From the NCBI GenBank assembly GCA_031266635.1, contig JAISAN010000199.1:1-14674 (forward strand): a stretch of 14,674 bases of DNA, in the 5' to 3' direction. Positions 1 through 8,806 of the stretch are shown here, in pieces. The DNA is from Treponema sp. Its GTDB lineage: Bacteria; Spirochaetota; Spirochaetia; Treponematales; Breznakiellaceae. Below the pieces are notes generated by a model. It saw only the letters and a list, made by a program, of their open reading frames with translations. It did no database searches and was not told the origin of the DNA. A program made the translations under genes and the position numbers. Each line of letters opens with the position of its first letter. The first letter of the stretch is position 1.

Positions 1-508
<508 letters not shown>

Positions 509-1285
509 ATGGATGAGGGGAAAACAAGTTTTGAGCGGTTACTGTCGGTCATGCCCGAAGGGTGGGAAGCCAAGGCAAAAGAGCTTGGGGCGTTAGTGCG
601 CGGACGGGAACTAAAGAACGCTGTTGAGTTGCTGCGGCTGGTATCCCTCTACCTGACCGAAGGAAAATCCTTCAGCGGAACGGCGGTCTTGTTAGCGCTC
701 GGCGGTAGTTGTTCGATAAGCAAGAAAGCGGTATTCACCCGGTTGCAACGATGCGGGGAATGGCTGCGATGGCTGTGCGAATACCTGTACCGGAACAACC
801 ACGGGATACGGGAAGCGCCGGTATGGCTGGAGGGCAGGAAGGTGAACGTACGGGGGTATTTTAAGGGGTTACAACCGGAGGGAATCGGGGAGCAGACGCT
901 CGATTACAAACATGAGGGGGAGTATAAACCGTTGCGATTGTGTGTGTTGAGGAAACCAAAAGAAGCCGAGGAAAAGGGCCTTGAAAGCGTGAGGAAGACC
1001 CGGATGAGGAAACACGGGGACAAAGAGCTGAGCGTGGCGCAAGTGGCCTATAACCGTATGTGGTACTGGTTACATCAATACCCGATGCGTCCCCTGAATT
1101 GCTACTGGATTTGTACCGCCAGAGGTGGCAGATAGAGCTGGTGTGCAAGAGGTTAAAGTCAGTATTTAAATACCATGAGATACCGGTACAGCTTGAGCAG
1201 AGCGCCCACTCATGGTTTTACGGGAAATTATTACTGGCGGCCCTTGGTGAGACGGGGGTAAACAAGGGGCGTTTTTCCACCGCTG
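509..1285 (+). pseudogene. IS4-family transposase remnant (deleted, frameshifted)
   Basis: This is a broken DDE transposase of the IS4 family. The first part (509 to about 845) has the N-terminal region ending in WLEGRKV. The reading then jumps to FKGLQPEGIGEQTLDYKHEG, which in intact relatives follows the two catalytic aspartates, so roughly the central catalytic block has been deleted near 840-855. A second lesion lies at about 1059. The frame that stops at 1135 must shift to the frame giving VVLVTSIPDASPELLLDLYRQ, consistent with loss of one base after CGTAT. The C-terminal part keeps the family's Y-(2)-R-(3)-E-(6)-K signature (YRQRWQIELVCKRLK), including the third catalytic acid. Family resemblance stops around GRFS (about 1278), and the araA stop codon starts at 1288. 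It cannot make an active enzyme. Family assignment is from motifs only. Confidence 0.85.
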
Positions 1286-2779
1286 TTAGCGGCCCCAATA
1301 GGCTTCGGCCCAGCGCAGTTCGTCTTGCAGCCGCGCCGGTTTGGTATCCGGGCCGATGAGAACAAATTCGACGCCGGTCATTTCAGCCCAGTCCCGGAAA
1401 TATTCGGCGGTCAGGGCGCTTGAGTACACCGAATGATGGGCGCCCCCGGCGATGATCCACGACTCGGCGGCGTCCCGCATATTGGGATACGGTTTCCAGA
1501 GAGCCCGGGCCACCGGCAGTTTCGGCATTGCGTTTTCAATTTTGACGGTTTCTATTTCATTGACGATCATCCTGAACCGGCCGCCCAGGTCAACCAGGGT
1601 CGCCAGGACCGCCGGTCCGGGGGCGGCGTCAAAAACCATCCGGGCGGGCGGGGCCTTTCCGCCTATTCCCAGAGGGTGTACCTCAAGCCGGGGCTTCCCC
1701 GCCGCGATGGACGGACATACCTCAAGCATATGGGCCCCCAGCGCCGCCTCCCGGCCCGGTTCAAAATGATAGGTATAATCTTCCATAAATGAAACGCCCC
1801 CCGAGAGGCCCGAGGCCATAACCTTGGCGGCCCGGACCAGCATGGATTGTTTCCAGTCTCCCTCCGCGCCGAAACCATAGCCCCGCTCCATGAGCCGCTG
1901 GCAGGCCAGACCCGGAAGCTGGGGAAGGCCGTGGAGGTCCTGAAAGGTGGTGGTAAAGGCTCCGGCGTGTTCCGTCTCCAGCATCCGGGATAAGGCGATT
2001 TCGATTTTTGCCTGTTCCCTTACGGCAGTCCGGCCCTTTCCCGGATTCCGCAGTTCCGTCTCCAGTTCATAAGCGGCTTCATATTCCCCGACCAGTTTGT
2101 CCGCCGCTTCCCCGCTTACCGTTTGGTAACACGCCGCCAGATCCCCGATTCCCCAGGTGTTGACCTGCCAGCCGAATTTTATCTGGGCCTCTACCTTGTC
2201 CCCTTCGGTAACCGCTACTTCCCGCATATTGTCCCCCAGCCGGAGAACTGTTGAATATATCCCGTCGCGGCGGGCGGCGGCGGCCCGCATCCATACGGCG
2301 GTACGGCGGCGGACTTCCGGATCCTGCCAGAATCCGGCCACTATTTTTCGGGGAAGCCGCATCCGCGCGTAGATATAACCGTGTTCCCGGTCTCCGTGGG
2401 CGGACTGGTTCAGGTTCATAAAATCCATGTCGATGCTTGCCCAGGGAATGTCCCGGTTGAATTGGGTGTGAAGATGGAGGATCGGCTTTTTGTTGATCTG
2501 TAGTCCGCCTATCCACATCTTCGAGGGCGAAAAGGTATGCATCCAGGTGATAATCCCCGCGCAGGCGGAAGCGGCGTTAGCTTCCTCGAAAACGCGGCGG
2601 ATTTCTCCCGGAGACTTTGCCACCGGCTTTAATACTACCGCGCCGGGAATCGCCGGGTCCTTGTTGAATTCTTCCGCCATGATCCGGGCGTGGTCCGCCG
2701 CCTGTTTTAAGGTTTCTTCGCCGTACAGATCCTGGCTGCCCACGACAAACCAGAATTCAAATTTTTTCAGATCAAACAT
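1286..2779 (-). CDS. araA: L-arabinose isomerase
   Basis: Converts L-arabinose to L-ribulose in the cytoplasm, the first intracellular step of bacterial arabinose use. The 497 residues match the family's usual length of about 500. Metal ligands are all present: Glu306 (GFGAEGDW), Glu333 (SFMEDYTYHFE), His350 (AHMLEVCPS) and the His448-His449 pair (GGAHHSVYS). The start at 2779 gives the typical MFDLKKFEFWFVVGSQ opening and has AAGGGG upstream. An upstream in-frame ATG at 2821 would add 14 unrelated residues and is less likely. It is the last gene of the minus-strand operon, 82 nt after the kinase. Its stop codon abuts a transposase remnant, so the original downstream sequence, possibly including araD, may have been lost. 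A short hairpin (1280-1292) spans the stop. Confidence 0.95.
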   Translation of the reverse strand: MFDLKKFEFWFVVGSQDLYGEETLKQAADHARIMAEEFNKDPAIPGAVVLKPVAKSPGEIRRVFEEANAASACAGIITWMHTFSPSKMWIGGLQINKKPILHLHTQFNRDIPWASIDMDFMNLNQSAHGDREHGYIYARMRLPRKIVAGFWQDPEVRRRTAVWMRAAAARRDGIYSTVLRLGDNMREVAVTEGDKVEAQIKFGWQVNTWGIGDLAACYQTVSGEAADKLVGEYEAAYELETELRNPGKGRTAVREQAKIEIALSRMLETEHAGAFTTTFQDLHGLPQLPGLACQRLMERGYGFGAEGDWKQSMLVRAAKVMASGLSGGVSFMEDYTYHFEPGREAALGAHMLEVCPSIAAGKPRLEVHPLGIGGKAPPARMVFDAAPGPAVLATLVDLGGRFRMIVNEIETVKIENAMPKLPVARALWKPYPNMRDAAESWIIAGGAHHSVYSSALTAEYFRDWAEMTGVEFVLIGPDTKPARLQDELRWAEAYWGR

Positions 2780-2791
2780 AGTACCCCTTTT

Positions 2792-2804
2792 GGTGCCAGG
2801 CACC
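2792..2804 (-). promoter_or_regulatory. Small inverted repeat in front of araA
   Basis: GGTGCC-A-GGCACC lies 12 bases upstream of the araA start codon, next to its ribosome binding site. In RNA it could form a four-pair stem with a five-base loop. It might tune araA translation or be chance; nothing else supports a function. Confidence 0.25.
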
Positions 2805-2861
2805 CATTTTCGTATTATCAAATATGTCCGATTTTTTAACTACCCCGAAAAGCGGGGAGCT

Positions 2862-4469
2862 TCATTCCCGCGCGGTTCCCAGGTGTTCCACGGCGGCCCG
2901 TTCTATGGGAAGCCCCGCCCGGTACCGCACCATAAATTCCCCAAAGCCCCGCCGGTCTCTGGCGTCCGGTTGTACCGTTTCCCCGCCGGCGTGAACAAAA
3001 ACCTTGTCCGCAAGAAAAGCCTCCAGGGTTTCGTTTTTTCCCTTTTGACTGAGGTATGCCGCCAGAAGGGCGATACCCCAGGCGCCTCCCTCACCGGCGC
3101 TTTCCATAACGGCCACAGGAACATTCAGGGCCGCCGCCATAAAACGCTGGCCCACGCCCCTGGTTTTGAACAGGCCGCCGTGCCCCAAAAGCCGCTCAAG
3201 CCTGATGTGTTCCTTTTCCGTCAAAATATCCATACCGATTTTCAAAGTCGCCATTGTTGAATACAGGGTAACCCGCATGAAATTTGCCAGGGTCAGGCCG
3301 CTGTCCGGGGTCCTGACAAAAAGTGGGCGGCCCTGCTCCAGGGCGGTAACCGGTTCGCCGCCGTAATAATTATACGAAAGAAGCCCGCCGCAATCCGCCG
3401 CGCCTTCCAGGGCTTTACGGTACAGGGTGTCGTATAAGGCGGATTTTTCAACTTTTACGCCGAATGCGCGGAGTGTTTCGTGAAACAGCCGCAGCCACGC
3501 GTCAAGATCGCTGGTACAATTATTGCAGTGAACCATGGCGGCGGGTTTCCCGGCGGGCGTGGTTACCATGTCGATTTCAGGGTAAACCCCGGCAAGCGCC
3601 TTTTCCAGAACAATCATGGCGAAAACCGAAGTGCCCGCCGAAATATTGCCGGTCCGTTCCGCCACACTGTTGGTGGCCGTCATGCCCGTTCCGGCGTCTC
3701 CTTCCGGGGGGCAGAGGGGAATGCCCGCCGGTAAATTACCCGCCGGGTCCAGAAGCTTTGCCCCCTCCGCGCTTAAAACCCCGGCGGCTGTCCCGGCCGT
3801 TAAGACCCTGGGCAGAATATCCCCAATCCGTAAATTTAAACCCTCCCCGCGCATCAGCAGGTCAAACTGTTCCATCATCCGGGGCTGGTAATTTTTTGTC
3901 TCCGGGTCAATGGGAAAGATCCCCGAAGCGTCCCCTATACCGGCAACTTTTTCCCCCGTGAGCTTCCAGTGTACATAAGCGGCCAGGGTACTTAAAAAAC
4001 AAATGTCCTTTACGTGGTCTTCCCCGTTCAGAATGGCCTGATAGAGGTGGGCAATACTCCAGCGCTGGGGAATATTAAAATGGAATTGTTCGCTTAAAAT
4101 TTGAGACGCTTTTTCCGTCATGGTGTTTCGCCAGGTACGAAAGGGAACCAACTGGCCGCCGTTTTTATCAAAAGGAAGATACCCGTGCATCATGGCGGAA
4201 ATGCCGATGGCCCCCACCCCGGTAAGGGAGATGCCGTAACGGCCGGTAAGTTCCGCGGACAGGTTTTGAAAACTGCCCTGTATGCCCGTCCATACCTCAT
4301 CCGTATGGTAGGTCCATATCCCGTTCTCCAGCCGGTTCTCCCAGTCATACGCGCCCGACGCGAGGGGCGCAAAATCTTCCCCGATCAGCACCGCCTTGAT
4401 CCGGGTGGAACCGAGTTCAATACCCAGAAAGGTTCCGCCCGCGTTGATCATGTCTTTTACCGCCGCCAT
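2862..4469 (-). CDS. FGGY-family sugar kinase, probable L-ribulokinase
   Basis: A 535-residue carbohydrate kinase of the FGGY family with the ASKHA actin-like fold. Visible motifs are the N-terminal phosphate loop FLGIELGSTRIKAVLI (14-29), the sugar-pocket region GISAMMHGYLPFD (89-101), the catalytic base Asp258 in PEGDAGTGM, the second phosphate loop GNISAGTSVF (274-283), and a C-terminal adenosine motif of the type GEGGAWGIALLAAYL. Length lies between xylulokinase (about 484) and classical AraB (about 560), and the sequence is not an obvious AraB. Ribulokinase activity (L-ribulose to L-ribulose 5-phosphate) is inferred from its position immediately before araA; xylulose or another pentulose is possible. 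GGGAGG seven bases before ATG 4469 supports the start. It follows the permease by 79 nt. Confidence 0.85.
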   Translation of the reverse strand: MAAVKDMINAGGTFLGIELGSTRIKAVLIGEDFAPLASGAYDWENRLENGIWTYHTDEVWTGIQGSFQNLSAELTGRYGISLTGVGAIGISAMMHGYLPFDKNGGQLVPFRTWRNTMTEKASQILSEQFHFNIPQRWSIAHLYQAILNGEDHVKDICFLSTLAAYVHWKLTGEKVAGIGDASGIFPIDPETKNYQPRMMEQFDLLMRGEGLNLRIGDILPRVLTAGTAAGVLSAEGAKLLDPAGNLPAGIPLCPPEGDAGTGMTATNSVAERTGNISAGTSVFAMIVLEKALAGVYPEIDMVTTPAGKPAAMVHCNNCTSDLDAWLRLFHETLRAFGVKVEKSALYDTLYRKALEGAADCGGLLSYNYYGGEPVTALEQGRPLFVRTPDSGLTLANFMRVTLYSTMATLKIGMDILTEKEHIRLERLLGHGGLFKTRGVGQRFMAAALNVPVAVMESAGEGGAWGIALLAAYLSQKGKNETLEAFLADKVFVHAGGETVQPDARDRRGFGEFMVRYRAGLPIERAAVEHLGTARE

Positions 4470-4548
4470 TATTTCCGCCTCCCTTCATTCGCGGTGGGGT
4501 CTCATACCCATTTCCTTTTTCGCCTTATTCGCCGTGGCGGTTACTATT

Positions 4549-5730
4549 TTATTTTGTTGTCCGGGCCTTGGAATACAGATCAAACGCCACCGCTGCCAGC
4601 AGTACAAAACCCTTAATCGCCTGCTGCCAGTCGGTACTGACGCCCAGGATAGACATGCCGTTATTCAGAATGCCGATAAAGAGGCCGCCCACTACCGCCC
4701 CGATGATAGTCCCTATACCGCCGGAAACCGCCGAACCGCCCACATAACAGGCGGCGATGGCGTCCATCTCAAAATTCTGACCCGCTTTCGGCGTAGCGGC
4801 GTTCAGGCGGGCGGCGAAAACCAGGGCGGCTATTGAGGCAAGAACCGCCATATTGGTATATATCCAGAACATCACCCACTCGGTTTTGACCCCCGAAAGT
4901 TTTGCCGCCTTTGCGTTGCCGCCCAGCGCGTATATATGGCGGCCCTGCACGGTTCTCGACGCGACAAAGTGATACCCCACAATAAGGACGCCCAGGACAA
5001 TCAAAATATTCGGCAGGCCCCGGTAGAGGGCAAAAACAATCGTAAAAGCCATAAGCACCACGGCAATGGCCGCCAGTTTGGTTATCCAAATACCCTTGGG
5101 CAGCAGATCAAAGTTGTACTCCTTCTGCTTTTTGCGTTTGCTAATCTCATTTATGATGATGAACAGGACAATCGCCAGCCCGATGACGATAGAAAAAAGG
5201 TGAAACGTCATGCCGCCTATTCTAAGGCCCCCCAGGGGATCGGGAATGTAACCGGAAGATATTACCTGGAATTCTTTTGGAAAAGGCGCCTTTGTTTGTC
5301 CCTGCATAATAACCTGTCCCAGCCCCCGGAACATCAACATTCCCGCCAGGGTTGCGATAAAAGGGGGGACCCGTACAAAGGCAATCCAGAAACCCTGCCA
5401 CATACCGATTACCGCTCCCATAAGCAGCGCCACAAACATGGTCAAGAAGGGATTCAAATGCATATCTACAATCATCACCCCGCATACCGCTCCCACCAGA
5501 CAGACAATGGAACCTACTGAAAGGTCAACGTTACCGGTAAGGGTGCAAAGCAGCATACCGACCGCGAGAATCAGCACATAACTGTTTTGCAATACAAGGT
5601 TGGTCAGATTCACCGGCCGGAAAAAAACGCCCCTTGTCAGGATGCCGAAGAAAACCATTGCCGCCGCCAGCGCGATAAGCATCCCGTATTGCCGTGAATT
5701 TTTTTTCAATATCGCAAATAAACTGTTCAT
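4549..5730 (-). CDS. mmsB: Multiple-monosaccharide ABC transporter permease (MmsB/GguB type)
   Basis: Inner-membrane permease of a CUT2-type sugar ABC importer (BPD_transp_2 family), 393 residues and strongly hydrophobic. About ten membrane segments can be seen, for example around 15-33, 48-65, 72-90, 94-112, 175-194, 218-235, 240-256, 286-306 and 335-360. The opening NVDLSVGSIV (67-76) and the cytoplasmic loop GRHIYALGGNAKAAKLSGVK (263-282), which contacts the ATPase in this family, are typical. A charged stretch at 197-206 (SKRKKQKEYN) separates the two halves, matching the longer permeases that work with ChvE-type binding proteins. GGGAG five bases before ATG 5730 supports the start, and the gene follows the ATPase stop by 19 nt, so it is co-transcribed. 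Confidence 0.92.
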   Translation of the reverse strand: MNSLFAILKKNSRQYGMLIALAAAMVFFGILTRGVFFRPVNLTNLVLQNSYVLILAVGMLLCTLTGNVDLSVGSIVCLVGAVCGVMIVDMHLNPFLTMFVALLMGAVIGMWQGFWIAFVRVPPFIATLAGMLMFRGLGQVIMQGQTKAPFPKEFQVISSGYIPDPLGGLRIGGMTFHLFSIVIGLAIVLFIIINEISKRKKQKEYNFDLLPKGIWITKLAAIAVVLMAFTIVFALYRGLPNILIVLGVLIVGYHFVASRTVQGRHIYALGGNAKAAKLSGVKTEWVMFWIYTNMAVLASIAALVFAARLNAATPKAGQNFEMDAIAACYVGGSAVSGGIGTIIGAVVGGLFIGILNNGMSILGVSTDWQQAIKGFVLLAAVAFDLYSKARTTK

Positions 5731-5749
5731 TGTGTCTCCCCGTTTCCCC

Positions 5750-7297
5750 TCAGTTGGATAGAATATACCCCATAATCTCTTCCTGCGTTGCGGTCTTGCC
5801 TTCCATTTCAGCGGTAATCCGCCCTTCGCTCATAACGTAAATCCGGTCGCTCATGCCGATAATTTCCGGCATTTCACTGGATATAAGCATACAGGCTATG
5901 CCCTGAGCGGCCAGACTGTTGATAATCGTATAAATTTCATGCTTGGCGCCCACGTCAATGCCCCGGGTCGGCTCGTCCAGAATGAGAACCCGGGGGTCCG
6001 AGAATAACCACTTTGCCAGCACTACCTTTTGCTGGTTGCCCCCGGAAAGGTTTCCCGCGAGCTGCAAAATTGACGGCGTTTTTGTATTCAGTTTTTTGCG
6101 GTATTCCTCCGCCGCGCGGATCTCCTCCTGCTCGTTAATGACGCCGCCTTTGGATATTTTTTTTAGCTTTGCCAGGGTGGTATTTTCTTTGATGGTTTCA
6201 ATCAGCACCAGGCCGAATTCCTTCCGGTCCTCGGTTACATACGCAAGGCCCTGTCCAATCGCCCTGGGAATCGAATCCAGATTCACCGCCCGGCCCTCGA
6301 TCAGAATCTGCCCGCTGATATGTTCCCCGTAATATTTGCCGAAAATGCTGGTGGCCAGTTCAGTGCGCCCGGCGCCGACGAGTCCGGCCAGCCCCACCAC
6401 TTCTCCGGCCCGCACGGTAATATTCACATTGTCCAGTTTTTTCCGCTCAGGGTTGTCAGGATTATAGACCGTCCAGTTCCGTATTTCAAATATAACGCCG
6501 CCTATGGGGTTGTTCCGTTTGGGAAACCGGTCGGTAATTTCCCGGCCCACCATACCCTTGATAATCCGGTCTTCGCTGATCGATGCTTTACCGTCCGCGT
6601 CCCGTTCCACCTCCAGGGTCTCAATGGTTTTACCGTCCCGCAAAATGGTAATGTGATCCGCCACTTCCGCCACTTCGTTCAGTTTATGGGAAATCAGCAC
6701 CGATGAGATGTTGTTCTGATCCCTCAGTTCCCGCAGAATTTGAAGCAAGTGATCGCTGTCATGTTCATTAAGCGCCGAGGTAGGCTCATCCAGAATCAGG
6801 ATTTTTGCGTCCTTTGCCAGGGCTTTGGCGATTTCCACCAACTGCTGCTTGCCCACCCCCAGCTTGTTCACGGGCATATTGGGGTTTTCTTTCAAACCCA
6901 ATTTCCGCATATATATCAGCGCGTCGTCCCGCGTTTTGTCCCAGTTAATGATATGGTATTTTGCCCGCTCATCCCCCAAAAAAATATTTTCCGCTATGGA
7001 AAGGTAGGGACTGAGGGCCAGCTCCTGATGGATAATTACGATGCCGGTCTTCTCGCTTTGTTTAATGCTGGTAAAGGCGCAGGGCTTCCCTTCAAATATG
7101 ATGTCCCCCTCGTATGTACCGTAGGGGTATACGCCGGACAGAACCTTCATGAGGGTGGATTTTCCCGCGCCGTTTTCTCCCACCAGGGCGTGAATTTCCC
7201 GTGGTTTTATCTGAAGGTTAACCTTGTCCAGCGCCACCACGCCGGGAAAGGTCTTGGTGATATTTTTCATTTCGAGCAAAACAGCCTGGTTCGGCAT
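5750..7297 (-). CDS. mmsA: Sugar ABC transporter ATPase with two ATP-binding domains (MmsA/GguA type)
   Basis: Energises the sugar importer at the cytoplasmic face. The 515 residues contain two fused ABC domains. Domain 1 has Walker A GENGAGKST (40-48), Q-loop IIHQE (88-92), signature LGVGKQQ (146-152) and Walker B ILILDEP (166-172). Domain 2 has a degenerate Walker A, GLVGAGRTE (305-313), a canonical signature LSGGNQQ (417-423) and Walker B VLILDEP (437-443). The asymmetry, with one altered P-loop, is normal for CUT2 sugar ATPases. I chose ATG 7297 (MPNQAVLLEMKNITKTFPG) because GGAG lies six bases upstream and the family starts there; an upstream ATG at 7372 would add 25 unrelated residues. 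The 171-nt gap from the chvE stop contains secondary structure that may lower expression relative to the binding protein. Confidence 0.93.
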   Translation of the reverse strand: MPNQAVLLEMKNITKTFPGVVALDKVNLQIKPREIHALVGENGAGKSTLMKVLSGVYPYGTYEGDIIFEGKPCAFTSIKQSEKTGIVIIHQELALSPYLSIAENIFLGDERAKYHIINWDKTRDDALIYMRKLGLKENPNMPVNKLGVGKQQLVEIAKALAKDAKILILDEPTSALNEHDSDHLLQILRELRDQNNISSVLISHKLNEVAEVADHITILRDGKTIETLEVERDADGKASISEDRIIKGMVGREITDRFPKRNNPIGGVIFEIRNWTVYNPDNPERKKLDNVNITVRAGEVVGLAGLVGAGRTELATSIFGKYYGEHISGQILIEGRAVNLDSIPRAIGQGLAYVTEDRKEFGLVLIETIKENTTLAKLKKISKGGVINEQEEIRAAEEYRKKLNTKTPSILQLAGNLSGGNQQKVVLAKWLFSDPRVLILDEPTRGIDVGAKHEIYTIINSLAAQGIACMLISSEMPEIIGMSDRIYVMSEGRITAEMEGKTATQEEIMGYILSN

Positions 7298-7405
7298 AAT
7301 ACGCTCCGTCCGGTGAAAGGAAGCGCCCGAATCCCGCCGGGGGTTCCGGCACTTCCCGTAAACCGGTTCCAAATTCGCCTGACCCTTCGGTATTACGATA
7401 AGACA

Positions 7406-7457
7406 ATTTCAAAAACCCGGCTGTTTGAAATCGTTTCCGGTGGAACCGGTTTTTTTT
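7406..7457 (-). promoter_or_regulatory. Structured RNA region between chvE and mmsA
   Basis: Two adjacent inverted repeats: ATTTCAAA (7406-7413) with TTTGAAAT (7424-7431), and CCGGT (7437-7441) with ACCGG (7445-7449). A longer alternative pairs the A-rich/CCGG segment 7446-7456 with 7411-7420, with one bulged base. On the minus strand this sits just after the chvE stop, where ABC operons often have a stem-loop that stabilises the binding-protein message or partly terminates. Read on the plus strand, the second stem is followed by eight T, but no plus-strand gene leads into it. Confidence 0.45.
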
Positions 7458-7468
7458 GAATTCTCCGC

Positions 7469-8581
7469 TTACAGGCCAAGTACCGCGGCGCTGTGATACC
7501 CCGTATCAATGACCGCTTCCCGGAGATTGTCTTTGGTAACAATAACCGAATCCAGCAGCAGAGACGGAACGATTTTAACGCCGTTGTTGTAACTCGTCGT
7601 ATCCAGACCCTCGGGGGTTCCGCCCTGCATAAGGGTGTCTACCAGGGTAACGGTGGCGGCCCCCAGGGTACGGGTGTCCTTCAGTACGGTGGCGTACTGT
7701 TCCCCGGCAAGAATGGATTTGCAGGACGCGGCGATACAATCCTGTCCGCCCACCACCGGGAGCGGCTTGCCGGGAGTGCTGCCGTAACCAACGGCTTTAC
7801 AGGCTTCCAGCGCCGACAGGCTGATGGGGTCATAGGGGGAGAGAATGCCGTTAAGCACCACATTGCCGGAATAATGCGCCGAAAGCAGATTTTCCATACG
7901 CTTCTGGGCTTCCGCGGAGTCCCATCGCAGCGTACCGATTACAGCCCGGTCGATCTGGCCGGAGGGCACTTTCAATACGCCCCGGTCAAAATAGGGTTTC
8001 AGTTTGTCCATCGCACCCTGGTAAAAACCAACGGAATTATTGTCGTCCGGGGAACCGGCGAATAATTCGATAATGACCGGCTTTCCGGCGGACGCCTGGT
8101 CCAGCTTAAGACCGGTAATCAGAATATCGCCCATCTGTCCGCCGACTTTGTAGTTGTCGAAGGAGACATAATAATCCACATTGGGGGACTGCATAAGAAG
8201 CCGGTCATAGGAGATAACAGGAATTCCCGCGGCGGCGGCGTTTTCAAGCTGATTGGAAAGGGCCGAACCGTCAATGGATGCGATAACCAGGATTTTTACC
8301 CCCTTGGTGATCATATCGTCAATCTGACGGGTCTGGGTGGCAATGTCGTCGTCTGAATATTGCAGATCTACGGCGTATCCTAATTTTTCCAAACCTTCCT
8401 TGACGGCGTTGCCGTCTTTTATCCAGCGTTCCTCCGACCGGGTGGGCATCACCACGCCGATTAAGCCTTTTTCGCCCCCGCCCTGCTGGCCGCCGCCCCT
8501 GCGTTCACAAGCCACAAAAATGGTTCCCGCAGCCAGGCACAAGACCAAAACGGCTGTTAAAACCTTTTGTTCCCTCTTCAT
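7469..8581 (-). CDS. chvE: ChvE-like sugar-binding lipoprotein of ABC importer
   Basis: Solute-binding subunit that captures the monosaccharide outside the inner membrane. The 370 residues start with a basic-hydrophobic signal (KREQKVLTAVLVLCLAAGTI) and a loose spirochaete-like lipobox FVAC, followed by a Gly/Gln-rich linker, so it is probably lipid-anchored. The body is a periplasmic-binding fold closely resembling ChvE: IGVVMPTRSEERWIKDGN, LQYSDDDIATQTRQIDDMIT, VKILVIASIDG, IPVISYDRL, NVDYYVSFDN, AGSPDDNNSVGFYQGAMD and VVGGQD. ChvE-type proteins bind arabinose, galactose, glucose and other sugars, so the exact ligand is open, though the araA context favours arabinose. ATG 8581 has GGAGG six bases upstream. 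It is the first gene of the operon, directly behind a strong promoter. Confidence 0.93.
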   Translation of the reverse strand: MKREQKVLTAVLVLCLAAGTIFVACERRGGGQQGGGEKGLIGVVMPTRSEERWIKDGNAVKEGLEKLGYAVDLQYSDDDIATQTRQIDDMITKGVKILVIASIDGSALSNQLENAAAAGIPVISYDRLLMQSPNVDYYVSFDNYKVGGQMGDILITGLKLDQASAGKPVIIELFAGSPDDNNSVGFYQGAMDKLKPYFDRGVLKVPSGQIDRAVIGTLRWDSAEAQKRMENLLSAHYSGNVVLNGILSPYDPISLSALEACKAVGYGSTPGKPLPVVGGQDCIAASCKSILAGEQYATVLKDTRTLGAATVTLVDTLMQGGTPEGLDTTSYNNGVKIVPSLLLDSVIVTKDNLREAVIDTGYHSAAVLGL

Positions 8582-8607
8582 TTCCTTCCTCCACAAGTAA
8601 AAAATAC

Positions 8608-8636
8608 GTGAACCCCAATTTTACGCATACGTTCAC
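8608..8636 (-). promoter_or_regulatory. Candidate operator of the sugar operon
   Basis: GTGAAC (8608-8613) and GTTCAC (8631-8636) form an inverted repeat with 17 bases between the arms, in the short leader between the -10 box and the chvE start. Binding here would block transcription shortly after initiation, as expected for a sugar-responsive repressor. The site does not match the AraR or LacI consensus as I know them, and no regulator gene is present in the window. Confidence 0.4.
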
Positions 8637-8653
8637 ATTATGGCTATGAAGGC

Positions 8654-8682
8654 AGTATATTACGGAAATTCGCAGCTGTCAA
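8654..8682 (-). promoter_or_regulatory. Sigma-70-type promoter of the sugar operon
   Basis: On the minus strand, TTGACA (8677-8682) and TATACT (8654-8659) are separated by exactly 17 bases. That is a perfect -35 box and a 5/6 -10 box. The expected start of transcription is near 8647, giving a leader of about 65 nt before chvE. It is the only strong promoter seen upstream of the five genes. Confidence 0.75.
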
Positions 8683-8692
8683 ATTTTCGGCT

Positions 8693-8712
8693 CCGGGGGC
8701 CGAACCCCCCGG
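8693..8712 (-). terminator. GC-rich hairpin between the hydrolase gene and the sugar operon
   Basis: CCGGGGG (8693-8699) pairs with CCCCCGG (8706-8712), 7 bp with a 6-nt loop. It lies downstream of the hydrolase gene and immediately upstream of the chvE -35 box. On the minus strand the stem is followed by AGCCGAAAATTTG rather than a clean T-run, so intrinsic termination is possible but not certain. The gap 8713-8806 holds further short GC-rich repeats and no gene. Confidence 0.4.
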
Positions 8713-8806
8713 TTTCGGACTAAAATCCGGCATTTTTCCCGGGGCCAAACGGCCGTGAAAAATTCCGGGCCGGGGCGGCGGTACGCAAATCTCACCGGAA
8801 ACGGCA

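Noticed and set aside
7298..7372. 25-residue N-terminal extension of the ATPase
   Set aside because: The extra residues match no ABC family start, and ATG 7297 has GGAG at good spacing.
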